Shown here one piece after another: positions 20,026 through 32,114 of a DNA stretch of 64,000 nucleotides. A model generated the notes under the pieces. It did no database searches, was not told where the DNA came from, and saw only the letters and a program-made list of their open reading frames with translations. The stretch is from Coenobita brevimanus (taxonomy: Eukaryota; Arthropoda; Malacostraca; Decapoda; Coenobitidae): positions 14,394,203 through 14,458,202 of the forward strand of contig CM064713.1 of NCBI GenBank assembly GCA_032717465.1, in the 5' to 3' direction. The position numbers and the translations under genes are program-made. The first letter of the stretch is position 1. The number at the start of each line of letters is the position of its first letter.

Positions 20026-20588
20026 TTAGTTTCCACTGCACATCATAATGTTTTCATCCACCATGCGTTCTTCTCGTTTTATATTTGTAAGACCTTGTAC
20101 AGTGTGTTTTTAAATTAAACCATTATGGTATAAGCTGACGTATCCCAGCATAGCTGAGCATGATTAAACCCAGCCTAATGCAGGTCTCATATTACGGATT
20201 GAGATGGGAGCCCGAGAATCTCTCCCTTACCATTGATTACAACATTAACTTCAGTTTAAGAAGCATTTCAAATGTATGATTATGGAAGAGAAGTTGCATC
20301 AATTCCATAAACCAAGCAATATATTTCTCTGTACACTCGCCCAAGTAAGTGATGACTCTATTTCTTAAAAGTTTCGGACGATCTCCCTGGGTCTGGCAAC
20401 GTTCACTTGATTGGGAATTAGCAGACGGAAATAGTCTTTGCTTGCCCTGTAAACATTATTTATGATGTAAAAGAAAACTTATCTTGCGAAAGTATTTGTT
20501 AAATTTAACGTTTATTTGTTTTAGGTCAATAATAATTAAGTGAAAAAGCGACATTTGGCACGTTTCCACTAGGCACGATTCATGCCAG
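20026..20588. other. Anonymous sequence, no supported feature
   Basis: No ORF, RNA gene or repeat that I recognise. Confidence 0.4.
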
Positions 20589-20754
20589 CAGTGTTACCAA
20601 TGTAGCATTTTTCCCTGAAATTTTGATGAATCTCCAGAAATCCAGAAATTTTTATGGATTTTGCCATTATCTCCCGAAATTTCGGTCAGTGCTCCAGAAT
20701 ATCTACAGAAATTTTGCTGAATGGTAGTTAAAATTCACAGATGCTAACTTAAAT

Positions 20755-20790
<36 letters not shown>

Positions 20791-21646
20791 CCCTTGTTGA
20801 TGGTACTCCATTAATGACCTCATTTCCCTACCTTGTTACCTCTCAGACTGCACAAAATGTAGACACAGAATGAAGGCTGCTCAGAAACAGTAATGCACTG
20901 AGCTGTGATCTCAGCATCTCAGCACAACTCCGTTTTGGATAAAAGTGTGACGCAAAAAGAGGAGACACTGAGCCTGTTTCCATACCTGTCCGACTTCATG
21001 CTAAATTAGTTGTGTTTTCTTCACTCGAGTGCAACAGCTGAGAGAGAACTTTCATATATAAATCACATGAAAACAAAGTTGAGAAATAGGGTGTCATCTC
21101 AAACTCTTTTTGGAACGTTTCACATTAAACGGTTTTTGTAATTTGATAGCGGTCATAATTTTAAAGTAAAGAAATAAGGAAAAGAATGACTTGTTCCATG
21201 TATAAGAAAATAATGTATTGGCCGAAAAGCTGCTGATGGTTCTGATGATGATCTCATGGGGGGTGATGGTGAAGTGAGATTAAAATTTTGGTATATCTTT
21301 ACATGTTTAAAGATAGTTGTTTGATTTTATGACTGATACGGTAATTTTCATGGCACTATTTTGTTATAATTTTTTCTTTAATTTCATTAATTTCTTCATT
21401 ATTTAATCTACCCATTATTGCAAGTGCCATAAAATTTTATAAAAAAAAATGTTGAACTGAAATATTGTTGCGAAAGGTTAATTTCATTAATTCCTTCCTT
21501 ATTTGATCTACCAGTTATTGTAACAAAGTGAGTAGTGTACGATATGTAATGTATTAAAATGAGAAGCTCCCGAATTTATACTCGTTTCTCCTGAAATTTT
21601 CCGTCAGAATCTCTTGAAATTACCTCCGAACGATCTGGCAACACTG
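20589..21646. mobile_element. hAT-like element remnant, ~1.06 kb
   Basis: Ends CAGTGTTACCA and, inverted, CAGTGTTGCCA, of the short TIR type seen in hAT elements. No convincing 8-bp duplication (CATGCCAG against CTATGATC). Internal AT-rich repeats on both sides of the centre share TCCCGAAATTT-like words. A GA microsatellite lies at 20758-20787. A transposase C-terminal remnant is at about 21008-21135. Confidence 0.65.
21008..21135 (+). pseudogene. hAT transposase C-terminal dimerisation-domain remnant
   Basis: Reading through stops and a frameshift gives LVVFSSLECNS, ERTFIYKSHENKVEK, then SSQTLFGTFHIK. This follows the hATC pattern (S.A.ERxFS, IKTKxRNR, LxxLLHIK). The presence of two stops and a frame change shows long inactivity. 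It supports the hAT call for the enclosing TIR element. Confidence 0.55.
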
Positions 21647-22640
21647 CTATGATCATCATGCAGCGGACTGGATGCATTGGCCTTTGTCACGAGTTCCTCC
21701 CCCCCCCCCTCCCTTTTTTTTTTTTTTTTTTTTTTTTTTATACAATCTTTTTCTAAGTTCTCTTCACTGTCGCACGCTTGCTTTTGACTGTCGCCCTTTC
21801 CCCCTTTAGTTCTTTCATGGAACTGCCCTACACAATTTATTACATGCTGGAATTTCATCGTGTGAATAAAAATGACCACTTATCCTCCAGTAATTGCATT
21901 GGTTTCACCAACTTCACTGAATATTGTCTGATTAATTTGCTTGATAACAATATAAATGGGTAGGGGCTGTTGGACACATTCCATAATTTGTCGGTATTGG
22001 TCTTGTGCTACGAGGGGCTCCATTTGGCAGATTTTCTATGTTCTACCTCTCCATTTGGCAGATTTTCTATGTTCTACCTCTCTATATCGCTTATCTTTGC
22101 CTTCACTGTCTTCTTGACGTTAAGCTGCCTGGATATCTGTCTTCCTGGAATATTTGCTGAATAAAGAGCAATACTCTCTGCTTGCACCGACAGGCTGTAG
22201 TAACGTGTTGACCATCCTCTAGCGGCTAGCGCTCACTGGTTTTCCCACGTAATTATAATCCCGCATAGAGAATTAAATGTGGATAATAATAAGCGTTTAG
22301 ATGTTTATTTTTCTGATTTGATGGCACTTGTGATTTCAACATTACCATTATCTGTGGGTTTTATGGGATGTTTTTCCACCTGTGTTGTTAATTTAGGATG
22401 TAAAGTATTATGAGAGTTTTTCCGCATTTTAACTCGGAAACCATGGAGCGATAGGGGGTGCGTTTCACATTCTTTCGTACAGATAAGCCTCAACTTTATT
22501 ATATGGTTTCCTCTTCCGTATTGCGAACTTTACACTCTTATATACTGCTTTTTGGAGCTGTTTACCTAAATACTGCTTTTTTCGGTGTGCATTTTTCAAA
22601 ATATAACTAGGCCGTGGCAGTTGCCAGATGCCACTTTCTG
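21647..22640. other. Anonymous stretch with a T-run and a 31-bp duplication
   Basis: Holds a C/T-run (21700-21740) and an exact 31-bp tandem pair at 22020-22081 (CCATTTGGCAGATTTTC...). No supported gene. Confidence 0.5.
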
Positions 22641-22674
22641 AGCGAAAGGTACTGGGAATCGAGTCATCACTTAT

Positions 22675-22815
22675 TTGGGCAAGTGTACAAGGGAAAAGGG
22701 GAAAAAATGTGTGGTAATCATAGGGGCATGTGTCTTCATAGTGTAATAGGAAAAGTGTATGATAGGATACTTGACAGAATTAGGGAAATAAGAGAGGAAT
22801 CACTCTCATCTTAAA
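22675..22815 (+). pseudogene. LINE reverse-transcriptase fragment
   Basis: The plus frame reads QVYKGKGEKMCGNHRGMCLH, then SVIGKVYDRILDRIRE, matching the RT fingers block (PLYKGKGD...CxNYRGISLLSVxGKVYxRIL) of the LINE families here. It ends at a stop. The next ~80 bp (TTGCCTAGCCCCGGGCTCC... with a GATGATAGATGG end) resemble the 3' part of the SINE at 32115-32345. Confidence 0.7.
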
Positions 22816-22942
22816 TGCCAGGACCAACTTGCCTAGCCCCGGGCTCCTACGCTCCTCATGGGGCAACGTAGGATTAGATGATAGATGGAATAGTTGAAGA
22901 AGAACAGGAAGGGAAGAGTTGTGTATCAGATATCCTAGGGTG

Positions 22943-24176
22943 TTTAGCCCCTTAACCGCCGGGCGTCACTTTCGTGACGCTCGGGTGCAATGGATCATAC
23001 TGCGGGGCGTCACTTTTGTGATTCTGTGTTATTTTGAATTATCCCAGGCTTTTAAGTGGTGGCTTGTATCATCTATCAGTACTGCCAATGTCCAACACTA
23101 GTCAGCACTCCAAATCTCATCTGTACTCCAATCCATTGTTGACAATTTAGCCATTTTTCCCTGTTCCTGACTCCCCTCCCTACCTCCCCTCCATTACCCT
23201 GTCCTCTCGCCTCCCTGGCCACGCTGCGCTAAAGCAAATTTCCCCCGGAATTATCCACTGATTTCATCCATTGAAATAAGCCCTATGCCCTATTCTTATA
23301 CAAAATAATATATACCAAAAAGAAATAAGGTAATTGATAGTGCTATACACCTTGTTTGGCTGATTATCACCTGACAACACCTCACGTGCACTCATTTGCT
23401 AATTTCCCACGGAAAATCCCCTTTGAAATATGCTGTATAATCTATTCGCGTAAAAAAAATTATATAAGAAAGGAAGGGAGAAGCCAAAGTGACATTTACA
23501 TTCACCTGGAACTACCTACTTTTTTCTGTATTTTCGAGATTTCTTGCTAATCATTTTTTAGCATGTACTGCTACTGTCCGCCAATAGTCCGCACTCCTAA
23601 TCTCATCTGTACTCCCATCCATTGTTGACAATTTAGCCATTTTCCCCCGTTCTTGACTCCCCTCCCTACCTCCCCTCCAGTACCCTCTCACCCCTCCCTA
23701 CCTCACCTCCTTTACCCTTTCCTATCACCTGCCCTGCCGCGCTGCGCTAAGCAAATCTCTCCCGGATTTTTCCACAGATTTCATCCATTGAAATAAGCCC
23801 TATGCCCTATACTTATACAAAATAATATATACCAAAAAAAAGTAAGGTAAGTGATAGTGGTATACGCCAGGAATTGGGTAATTATCACCTGACAACACCT
23901 CATGCATTCATTCGCTAAATTCCCACGGTAATTTCCCCTTTGGATTATGCCTTGTAATCTATTTCTGTAATAAAAATACATATCAGAAAGGACGGGAGAA
24001 GCCTAAGTGACATTTACGTTCACCTAGAACTACTTATTTCTTTATGTATTGCCGAGATTTCCTACCAATAATTTCTTAGCATGTAAGTTAGCAGCTTTCA
24101 GCCCCATTGTCACTGTCAACCCTTGCCTTCTCAGATAAGCCACGCCATTTAGTTCCTTGTCCTCTGTGGTCAAAGC
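22943..24176 (+). repeat. piggyBac upstream region: possible left end plus ~500-bp tandem duplication
   Basis: At 22951 CCCCTTAACCGCCGGGCGTC offers a TTAA target followed by a GC-rich tip, and the word GCGTCACTTTYGTGA occurs twice (22964, 23006). From 23080 a 485-bp unit is followed directly by a diverged 521-bp second copy (23565-24085), sharing CATTGTTGACAATTTAGCCA and AAGCCCTATGCCCTAT. The second copy ends just before the transposase ATG. No matching right TIR was found. Confidence 0.6.
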
Positions 24177-26388
24177 ATGTCGCACTCGCGCCCTGCCATT
24201 TCTGCCGCTTCTGCGCCCATTGCAAAGGGCCCCGTGACCTCTACACCCAGAAGAACTCGTGGGGGAAGCAGGAAAAGACTAAGTGACTCTGCAGTGGAAT
24301 GTGAACTAGCCAAATTATCAATGATAATGATGGATAGTGACTATGACCCTTCGGGGGATTTGTGTGATGAGCCGGGTGAGGAAATCGTGCCAGAAACTAC
24401 TAGTACGAGTGCTTCAGTGTCCCAAGTTATCCCTAGCTCCAAGGGAAAGGAGCCGTTAGTGCAGCAAGGGAAGGAATTTGGGAAGGGAATGAAAAGGTGG
24501 CGGGTTAGCCCCAGAACAATGACCCCACATGACCCAGCCCGCCATGAGTCCCGAGGTGAATCACCTCCCCGTTCCCCAAGCCCCACTTCATTCATTTCTT
24601 CCTCTTCTTCTGCTGAATTTTCTCCAGAGTCTTCGTCGTCGGAATCACCACCAGCATCAACAGTGAAGGCAGGCCGTAGAGGAAGAGGTAAATCCCTGAC
24701 ACGTAAAAGTAGAGTTGCCAGTAGAGTAAGGGCTGCTAGTGCTGTACGGCAACCCAGGGTCAGTGTGAGTGACCTTGAACCAGATAAATCTGCCTCAGCC
24801 ACCCTTAACCCTCAACCAACCCTACACCGCCACGACAGGGAATCCTGGACGCCTTTGCGTGGACGGAAGGGTCCGATTTTGTCCCAGAACATCTTGATTT
24901 CAATGAGAGTTCCTCAGGGATACAGCCTGCCTTCAGTCATGACGAGGATGCTGAGTGTGTTGACTTCCTTTTGGCCTTCCTCGATGATGAAGTCATGCAG
25001 CACATATGTGATGAGACCAACAGGTATGAATCACAACGTGCTGCAAGTGGTACAGGTGCAGCCAAGATGCAACAGTGGTCCATGCTGGGAGTGCAGGAGC
25101 TGTATGTGTTCTTCGCCCTCATGCTTCTCATGCCACACTCAAAGAAGCATGAGTTGGAAGAATACTGGTCCATGGACCCCTTACTACCCTCACCCACCTT
25201 CAGTAAGTACATGGCCAGAGATCGCTTCCAGAACATCATGGGAAACCTGCACTTTGCCAACAACTATGTACCTTCCCAAACCGACCCACTCTGGAAGATC
25301 CAGGAGATTCTGAGCAGAATGAAGGATAAGTTTATGACATTCTTCCACCCCTTTCAGAAGGTTGTCATTGGCGAATCCTTGGTTTTGTTCAGAGGACGTC
25401 TTAGGTTTGTGCAGTACATTCCAAGCAAACGCCATCGCATTGGAATCAAGTTCTTTGTACTGTGCGACTGTAAGATGGGGTACATCCTTGACTTCGTCAT
25501 TTATTTAGCCAGCACTGTCGATCTTGATAAAACACACCCCCTTGGCTTCTCAGGCTGTGTAGTGAAAGTGCTCCTTGAAAGGTATTTTGGTGGGAATCAT
25601 GTGCTGTATACAGACAACTATTATACAGCACCGAAACTTGCCAAATACCTTTCAGAGCACGGCATCGGCTCTTGCGGCACTGTCAAGAGGAATCGTGTCC
25701 ACTTCCCTAAATTCCCAGAGGCAGGAACCTCGCAGCGAGGAGACGTGCACCTACGCAAGTTTGAGAAGATGCTGACAATACGGTGGCATGACAAGAGGGT
25801 CATGCACATGCTCACCACCGTACACAAGGGGGAAATGAAAGACAGCGGGAAGGTCGACCGTAGGACAGGCGGACCTGTGATGAAACCTGATGCTGTCTTA
25901 GACTACAATATCAACATGCGGCTGGTGGACAAGTCCGACATGATGATTGGAGAGATCGACTGCCTCAGGAAGAATACTAGGTGGTACAGGAAAGTTTTTC
26001 TGCATCTCATAGACATGACGATGCTGAACGCCTTCATCCTGTACAAGATGAAGGTCAAGCCACCCAAGTCCTTCTCCCTGAGGTTGTTCGCCAGGATTTG
26101 TGTTCAGCAGCTGCTTGATGATATGGTAAGGTGACATCAGCAGCTCCAAGGCGCCATGCAGTAAGACTTTCCGACAGACTTGAGCAGAGGGCGTACAAGG
26201 ATCGGCACAGACTGGTGCAAATGCCTGCCACAACCAAGAGGAAGGCTGCGATCCGCAGGTGCCAGGTGTGTGCACATACCACCCGACGCACACCTGAGCA
26301 CAAACGCACCTCTTGGCAGTGCGCTGAGTGCCAGGTTCCCCTCTGCGTTACCTGCTTCTTTGATTACCACAGCCAGCAGCAGTTCTAA
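24177..26388 (+). pseudogene. piggyBac transposase, two frame breaks and a lost catalytic Asp
   Basis: The ATG at 24177 opens a ~220-residue Ser/Arg-rich N-terminus (MSHSRPAISAASAPIAKGPV). A 1-nt frameshift near 24840 precedes ILDAFAWTEGSDFVPEHLDF and the DDE_Tnp_1_7-type core (24860-26120): MGNLHFANNY, FRGRLRFVQYIPSKR, IKFFVLCDCKMGYILDF, YTDNYYTAPKLAKYL, RLVDKSDMM and NTRWYRKVFLHLIDM. In piggyBac the triad is D268, D346 and D447. The second and third are present (YTDNYY, VDKSD), but the first is replaced: IGESLVLFRGR, where IDE/VDE is expected (GGC for GAC). At about 26120 a 5-bp duplication (GGTAAGGTGAC) stops the frame. The next frame resumes with SAAPRRHAVRLS and the C-terminal zinc-binding domain CQVC...CAECQVPLCVTCF...YH. 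The copy is full-length in domain content but inactive by three independent lesions. Confidence 0.9.
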
Positions 26389-26997
26389 AAGTGCAAGTGG
26401 GAAATGAAAATAATGTGCAAATAGCAAGTGAAAGCAATGGATGTACATATGATTGAACAGTGTAATATAGTTTCATGTTACTGCAAGTGACGGTGAATAA
26501 CAGTGTAAGTAAAATAGAAATGTAAATATTGAAAATACAATAGAAAATGTAAATAGAACTGTAAATAATTAGTAATATAAGAATATGAGTACAAATACAG
26601 ACTGCAGATATATATGTTATATAATAATAGGAATATAAAGGGTGAGTGTTTGTTTGAATAATAAATGACAGAATACCAGCAGCGAACTAGCGCAAGTGGG
26701 AAAGTCATACGCGCTCGTAATTTTCATTGCTTTCACAGTTTTTTTTTTTTTTTTGGAGTATGGATCCCAAACTACTTGATAATCATAGAATAGTGTTTCT
26801 AGTTATAATATCTGGCTGTGGTAATCATATTACGGGTTGTCGGGAAGTGTAAAGTGGAGACTTCGTTACCCAACTTCAGAGGTCTCCACAAGTCCTACGG
26901 TAATCGACGAAGGCTCAACAAACATCCCAGGAGAAAGCTGAAGGTATGTGCCATATGCATATGTAATTTTAGTATTCTAGGACTAATAACTGATTTT
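26389..26997. other. AT-rich 3' region after piggyBac
   Basis: Repeated GTAAATA/GAAAATG words and a T-run (26740-26755). No right-hand TTAA-associated TIR found, no gene supported. Confidence 0.5.
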
Positions 26998-28288
26998 TGG
27001 CAAATATTTTTTCAGAGTCTGTCGGAGCCCGAATATGCCCGCAGGACACGCAAAACAAGCCCGCAGTGTACGGGTTAGTGGAAAGGTTTCTAGATATGAG
27101 AAAGAAGTTGTATGCAGCCATCCTGGATTTGGAGAAGTATATGACAAAGTGGGTAGACAAGGAATGTGGAAAATACTGAAAAATGACGGAGTAAATGGAA
27201 AGCGTTAAATTCCGTGAGAAGTAGGTTACGAGGGTGCTACGGCTGCAGTGCGTGTGGACAGCGAACTGAGTGAATTTTTCTGTCTGAATTTTGGATTGAA
27301 ACTGATGTGTCAAGTCTCCATAGTTGTTCAGTTTGTATATGGATGGAGTTATAAGAGAGATACAAGGTAGGGCAGTGGATGTTGGAGCGGTCCTAATGAG
27401 AGAAGGCAGCGTTTGGAAACCCTGTTCTGTTGTTTGCAGATGATACTGTATTGTTAAATGAAGACGAAGGAGAACCTCAAGGTTTGGTGAGTGAATTTGG
27501 GGGTTTGTAAGAAACGGAATCTAAACTCTAAAGGTGAATGTATGGAAGAGTAAAGTTGTGGTCTTCCAGAGAAATGAAGTCACTGAGTGCACACTGAAGT
27601 GGGATGGTGAGGAAATGGAAAATGTGAATGCAGTTATGTATTAGGATAGTGTGATGAGTAAGGATGGAAGTTTGGAGCATGATCTGCTGGAAAGGGTACA
27701 ACAGGGAAGAAAGGTTGCTGGTTCATTGAAAGTAGTGATAAGAAATAAGGAAGTGAGCATGGGAGTCAAAGTCACTGCCTGATGGTATTGTGATACCCAT
27801 TCTAACGTTTGGAAGCGATGCATGGACCTTGTTGGAAAGGCACAGGTCAAGAGTGAGAGCAGTGGAAATTCATTTCCAGTAACTCAAATAACTTGTGAGT
27901 TATATGTTTGAGAGGAGCATGTGAAGTTTCATGGAAAGATAGACTGATAAATGAGTAAGTGAAGAAGCATTATGGTGTGGATGTGGATGTGATAGAACGC
28001 ATTAGGAGAAATAGACTGAGGTGGTTTGGCCATGTGGAGAGGATGGAGATTGAGTGATTAAGGAGGAGAGTGTACAGTATGTGAGTGAGCTGGATAGGGG
28101 TGGGAGAGGTTGGAAGACACTGATGATGTGATGAAGTGATGGGGTGGAGATGTATATGAGAAAGGGGGGTGTAAGTTGTAAGGAGGGCATGGAAGTGGCA
28201 GGGGTCAACGGGACAGTGCGACATGGAGGTGATTTGTTTGTGACCACCCCGTGTCGGATTAAGGCGTATGGATATAAATAGATCGCAA
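26998..28288 (+). mobile_element. LINE family A, RT domain to 3' tail, frameshifted
   Basis: In shifting frames the plus strand encodes GEVYDKVGRQGMWKILKN, an RT block ending SLYMDGVIREIQ, the catalytic LLFADDTVLLN (about 27431-27460) and RLRWFGHVERME (about 28012-28047). The 3' end CGGATTAAGGCGTATGG plus an ATAGATC tail matches the family A terminus. Many frameshifts; no intact protein. Confidence 0.85.
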
Positions 28289-28462
28289 GTAACATGTTAA
28301 TTCCAGTGTCCATTAGGTGGATGTTATTCTGAAATAATATATCAATTTCATTGTCCATTATATGGATGTTATTTGAAATAATATGTTAATTCCAGTGTCC
28401 ATTACATGGATGCTATTCGGAAATAATATATTAATTCCAGTGTCCATTTAGATGGATGTTCA
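28287..28462. repeat. 45-bp minisatellite, left part (~4 units)
   Basis: Units of the form TTAATTCCAGTGTCCATTA then GATGGATGTTATTCTGAAAT. The array is interrupted at 28463 by a LINE and continues at 30520-30815. Confidence 0.9.
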
Positions 28463-30500
28463 TCATTATTATCCGGACCTCCTTTCTCACCGTAGGGCAG
28501 GGTGAGGAGTAGCAATGTTCAGACAGCCCAAATTTGCCCAATCCAATGGGCCACGCTTCCATTCACTTATCATTCAAGCCCCCGGAATCTTGGCTCTATC
28601 GGCTACGCTAAAACGATTCGCCACTTTCTGTAGCTTCACAGAAACGTATTGAGTCAATCCGGATGCTGCCACATTACAAAGAGGTGCCAAATCCCCCTGA
28701 TCATGCACTTCTCCTCACAACATTCATCCAGCCAGCTCGACCTCTTGTCAGTTCCCTAGCCTCACCGACTTCCAAACCTTTCTTCCTCACACATTCATCC
28801 ACCATATCTCTCCTCCTTGGCCCACCTCGCCTCCTGTCTCCTTCAGATTCGCTCTGATATACCTTTTTCACCACTCAGTTCTTATCCATTGTCTTCATGT
28901 GACCATAGCATTTCAGTACACTCTCTTCGGTTCTGGTGTCCACTTCCTCACTCCACATCTTTCACGAACCACATTATTTCGTATCCTATCCACCCTCTGT
29001 ACTCCACATAAATTCCTCAGCAGTCTCATCTCCACTGTTCTTAATCTTGACTTTTCATTATCATGCAAGCCCCGTGCAGCTGTAGCACTCAAGCCTCTCT
29101 TTCTTCTCAAGGCCTACATAGCACCAACTACTTTTCTTCCTTGTGCCACTCTACTTTCAACTTCTTTTACACATTTTCATCTCTTTTCTGTCACTGTACC
29201 CAGGTATTTGAACTCTCTCACCAATTCCAGTCTCCCTCCATTCACTGTAACATCGCACTGGGAGTCACCTTCTCTCTCAGTAACCATGACTTTACTCTTT
29301 TTTACATTTACTCTCAAGGCACGACGCTCACAGACCTCAGCAAAACTCTGCACTAGCCCTCCAAGTTCTTGTCCGGTACTTGCAAGCAGTACTGCATCAT
29401 CAACATACAACAAATTTGAGATATTCTATCCATCACCATTCATTACCAACGCCATCCCTCTCTCCATTATTCGTGTTATTACTTCTCTCATCACCCCATC
29501 CATATATATATTAAACAACCATGGGGACATCACAACCTTGTCGCACACCCACAACAACCGTGAACCGTTCACTTAGATGCCTATTAACCCTTACACATGC
29601 CTCACTACCATCATAAAAACTCTTGGCGGCACCTAACAGCTTACCATCTACACCATACATGCGCAAACCTTTCCACAATCCTTCTCTGTCCACTTTCTCG
29701 CATGCTTTTTCCAGATCCATGAATGCCATAAACACCTTATGGTCCTTCTCACGAGCCTTCTCTGTTATCAGTCTCACTGCAAATATTTGATCCACACATT
29801 CTCTGCCACTCCTTAAGCCACCCTGTTCGTCACTAGGACTCCTGATATCTTTCTTTTTCTATAATAATTCTTCCATATACCTTCCCTACCACACTCAAGA
29901 AACTTGTGCCACGATAATTCTTGCACCTCGCTCACCTTTATTTTTGTACAGGGGTAAAATCATAGCCTTTTTCCACTCTGTAGGCACAGTTTTACTCATC
30001 CATGCCTTCTTCCATATCTCCAACAAGCACTTTATTCCACTCTCTCCACTACACTTAAGCATCTCTGCCTACACCTCATCAACCCCAGCTGCTTTCCCAT
30101 TTTTCAGCCGCTTCACAGCACTCTTCACCTGTACGAGTGTCACGTCTCCTGGTACTGCATTCCTTCTGTGCACAGCCCCCAAACCAATCATGTTTACAGC
30201 CTTTCTGCTCTCTCTATTCCAATTCATCAGGCTGTCAAAATATTCTTTCCATCTGGTCCATACTTCATGCCCATGGGTTAATGTTCTACCACCTACATCC
30301 TTCACACCATCACATTTCTTTCCGCTTTCACTTCTACATTTCGGCACCTCTTTCCAGATTAACTTCCTATTTTCAGAGTAGATTGCATTCATATTTCTTC
30401 CTAGATCATCATTACCTCCTTCTTTTTCCTCTTCACTTGTCTCTTTATGTGCTTCTTGCAGTCAATATATTCAGTCCTGTAACCACTTTAGCCACTTCTT
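28463..30500 (-). mobile_element. LINE family C, 5'-truncated, inserted in the 45-bp minisatellite
   Basis: Minus-strand frames give FMAFMDLEKACEKVDREGLW, HLSERFTVVVGVRQGC, LYVDDAVLLASTGQ (the catalytic YVDD) and LELVREFKYLGTV. Upstream-coding pieces read VKSAVKRLKNGKAAGVDEV. The 3' end carries an ATAATGATG tail at 28463-28480. Its 3' UTR (AGGGCAGGGTGAGGA, CAATGGGCCACGCTTCCATT) matches the longer copy at 40495-43735. Frames are broken, so it is inactive. Confidence 0.88.
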
Positions 30501-30501
30501 T

Positions 30502-30534
30502 CAGAATAACATCCATCTAATGGATGTTATTCTG
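30502..30534. other. Perfect 15-bp hairpin at the LINE 5' junction
   Basis: CAGAATAACATCCAT, a CTA spacer, then ATGGATGTTATTCTG. The left half is an inverted copy of minisatellite sequence placed right at the LINE's truncated 5' end. Confidence 0.9.
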
Positions 30535-30815
30535 AAATAATATATTAATTCCAGTGTCCATTAGATGGATGTTATTCTGAAATAATATATTAATTCTAGT
30601 GTCCATTAGATAGATGTTATTCTGAAATAATATACTAATTCCAGTGTCCATTAGATGAATGTTATTCTGAAATAATATATTAATTCCAGTGTCCATTAGA
30701 TGGATGTTATTCTGAAGTAATGGATTAATTCCAATGTCCATTAGATGGATGTTATTCTGAAATAATATATTAATTCCAGTGTCCATTTGATGGATGCTCT
30801 TCTGAAATAATACCC
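30520..30815. repeat. 45-bp minisatellite, right part (~6-7 units)
   Basis: Near-identical 45-bp units. Because 45 is a multiple of three, the minus strand shows an open 15-residue periodic frame (MDTGINILFQNNIHL) that I do not regard as a gene. Confidence 0.95.
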
Positions 30816-31584
30816 TTAGTGGTTAGCATAATTTCTTATACAGTATAGCTAGTGTAAACCATATTTGGAATTTAAATGTTATATTTTCTTTCATTTACCT
30901 GTTAAACCTCAATACATAATTAAATGATCATTTACTGACAGATTGTCAAATTATGTTTTCAGAGGCGTAGGTCATCTAACAGTAGAGGAAGTGACATTTA
31001 ATACATTCTCAGCGTAAAGCATAATGTCATTCAACCAGCCAACAACCAAGGATGCCACCTGCTCTTCTTCTGTCAAGTCATTCTGGTATGTAAAGTTGCT
31101 GTCTGTAAGCCTCATCATTAGTTCAGATGAGATATGAAAAAATGCATAAATTCTCAGAAATGACCTCATAAATAATCTGTATGTTGATCTCAGTTACTGT
31201 CTGTTTACTCCCTGATGTCTAAGGCTTCAGAGGAACCCAAGTTTTTACAAATTTGTCACAATGGATCAGAGATACTCTCTTATAATGAAAACATCTTGCA
31301 AAGCAGATTCTGAGGAATCAAGCTCCAAAGCGCAGCTTTTTGATACACATTGAAGACTGTTGTACAGAAATGTCTATTTTAAAAACATTTAGATATTTTC
31401 GTTTTGGTTCTGTTGCTTTTTGCAGTTTAAAAATCTGTTTAAAAGTATTAGTTATGGATTCTGTTGGAACTGTTTGGTGACTTTTTCTTGTTGCAGTGAG
31501 TGACCATAACAAGTAAAAAATACTGTACAGTACTTTAAAAACACCATGCCCACAGAAATCCACAAATCTCTGAACTGATTTTCA
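30816..31584. other. Anonymous AT-rich sequence
   Basis: Only short unsupported ORFs. No repeat boundary or RNA gene recognised. Confidence 0.4.
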
Positions 31585-32035
31585 AAGTTCCTTTTCACTA
31601 TTAGCAGGCAACACAGCATCATCTGCACACATCATATTTAAGTTAGTAGCCTTCACTGTTCACTCTCAGTCCCATCCCTCTCTCCTTGACTCAAGTTTTA
31701 GTCCCACTCATAACCTTTGTCACACACATGTTGAATAGTCATGGTGACAACACTCACTCCAACAGTGACATTGAAATACTGTACCTACCCAGACAACCAC
31801 GTACTTTTACTTGTGCTTTGTTATCATCTAAAGATTATCCCATTCAACAGCTTTCCATTCATGCAACACAGTAGCTTGTACTGTTGTCCACAGTCACCTT
31901 GTTTTCCCTGCCATACAGTGTTACCTTGTCCATTAATGCCATAAAGTGTGTACAATCTTTCTCACGTGCACTATTTGTCACTGCAAATATTTGATTCACA
32001 CAGTCGCATCCATATTTGTTACTCACCACTTAGGA
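31585..32035 (-). mobile_element. Old LINE RT fragment, family C-like
   Basis: The minus strand retains words of the RT fingers-palm region seen in family C: the complement of ACTGCAAATATTTGATTCAC (about 31978), CCATAAAGTG and ATCATCTGCACACATC (a YADD-like position about 31620). Heavily diverged and frame-broken. Confidence 0.55.
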
Positions 32036-32114
32036 TTAATGAGTTGGGAGCAAATGGTTTTGGAAAACTAGTGGAGTGCATACAGAGAGTGTTTGGTTGG
32101 GACTTCTTGTGTAT

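Noticed and set aside
20581..21654. 8-bp hAT target-site duplication
   Set aside because: The flanks CATGCCAG and CTATGATC do not match well enough to claim it.
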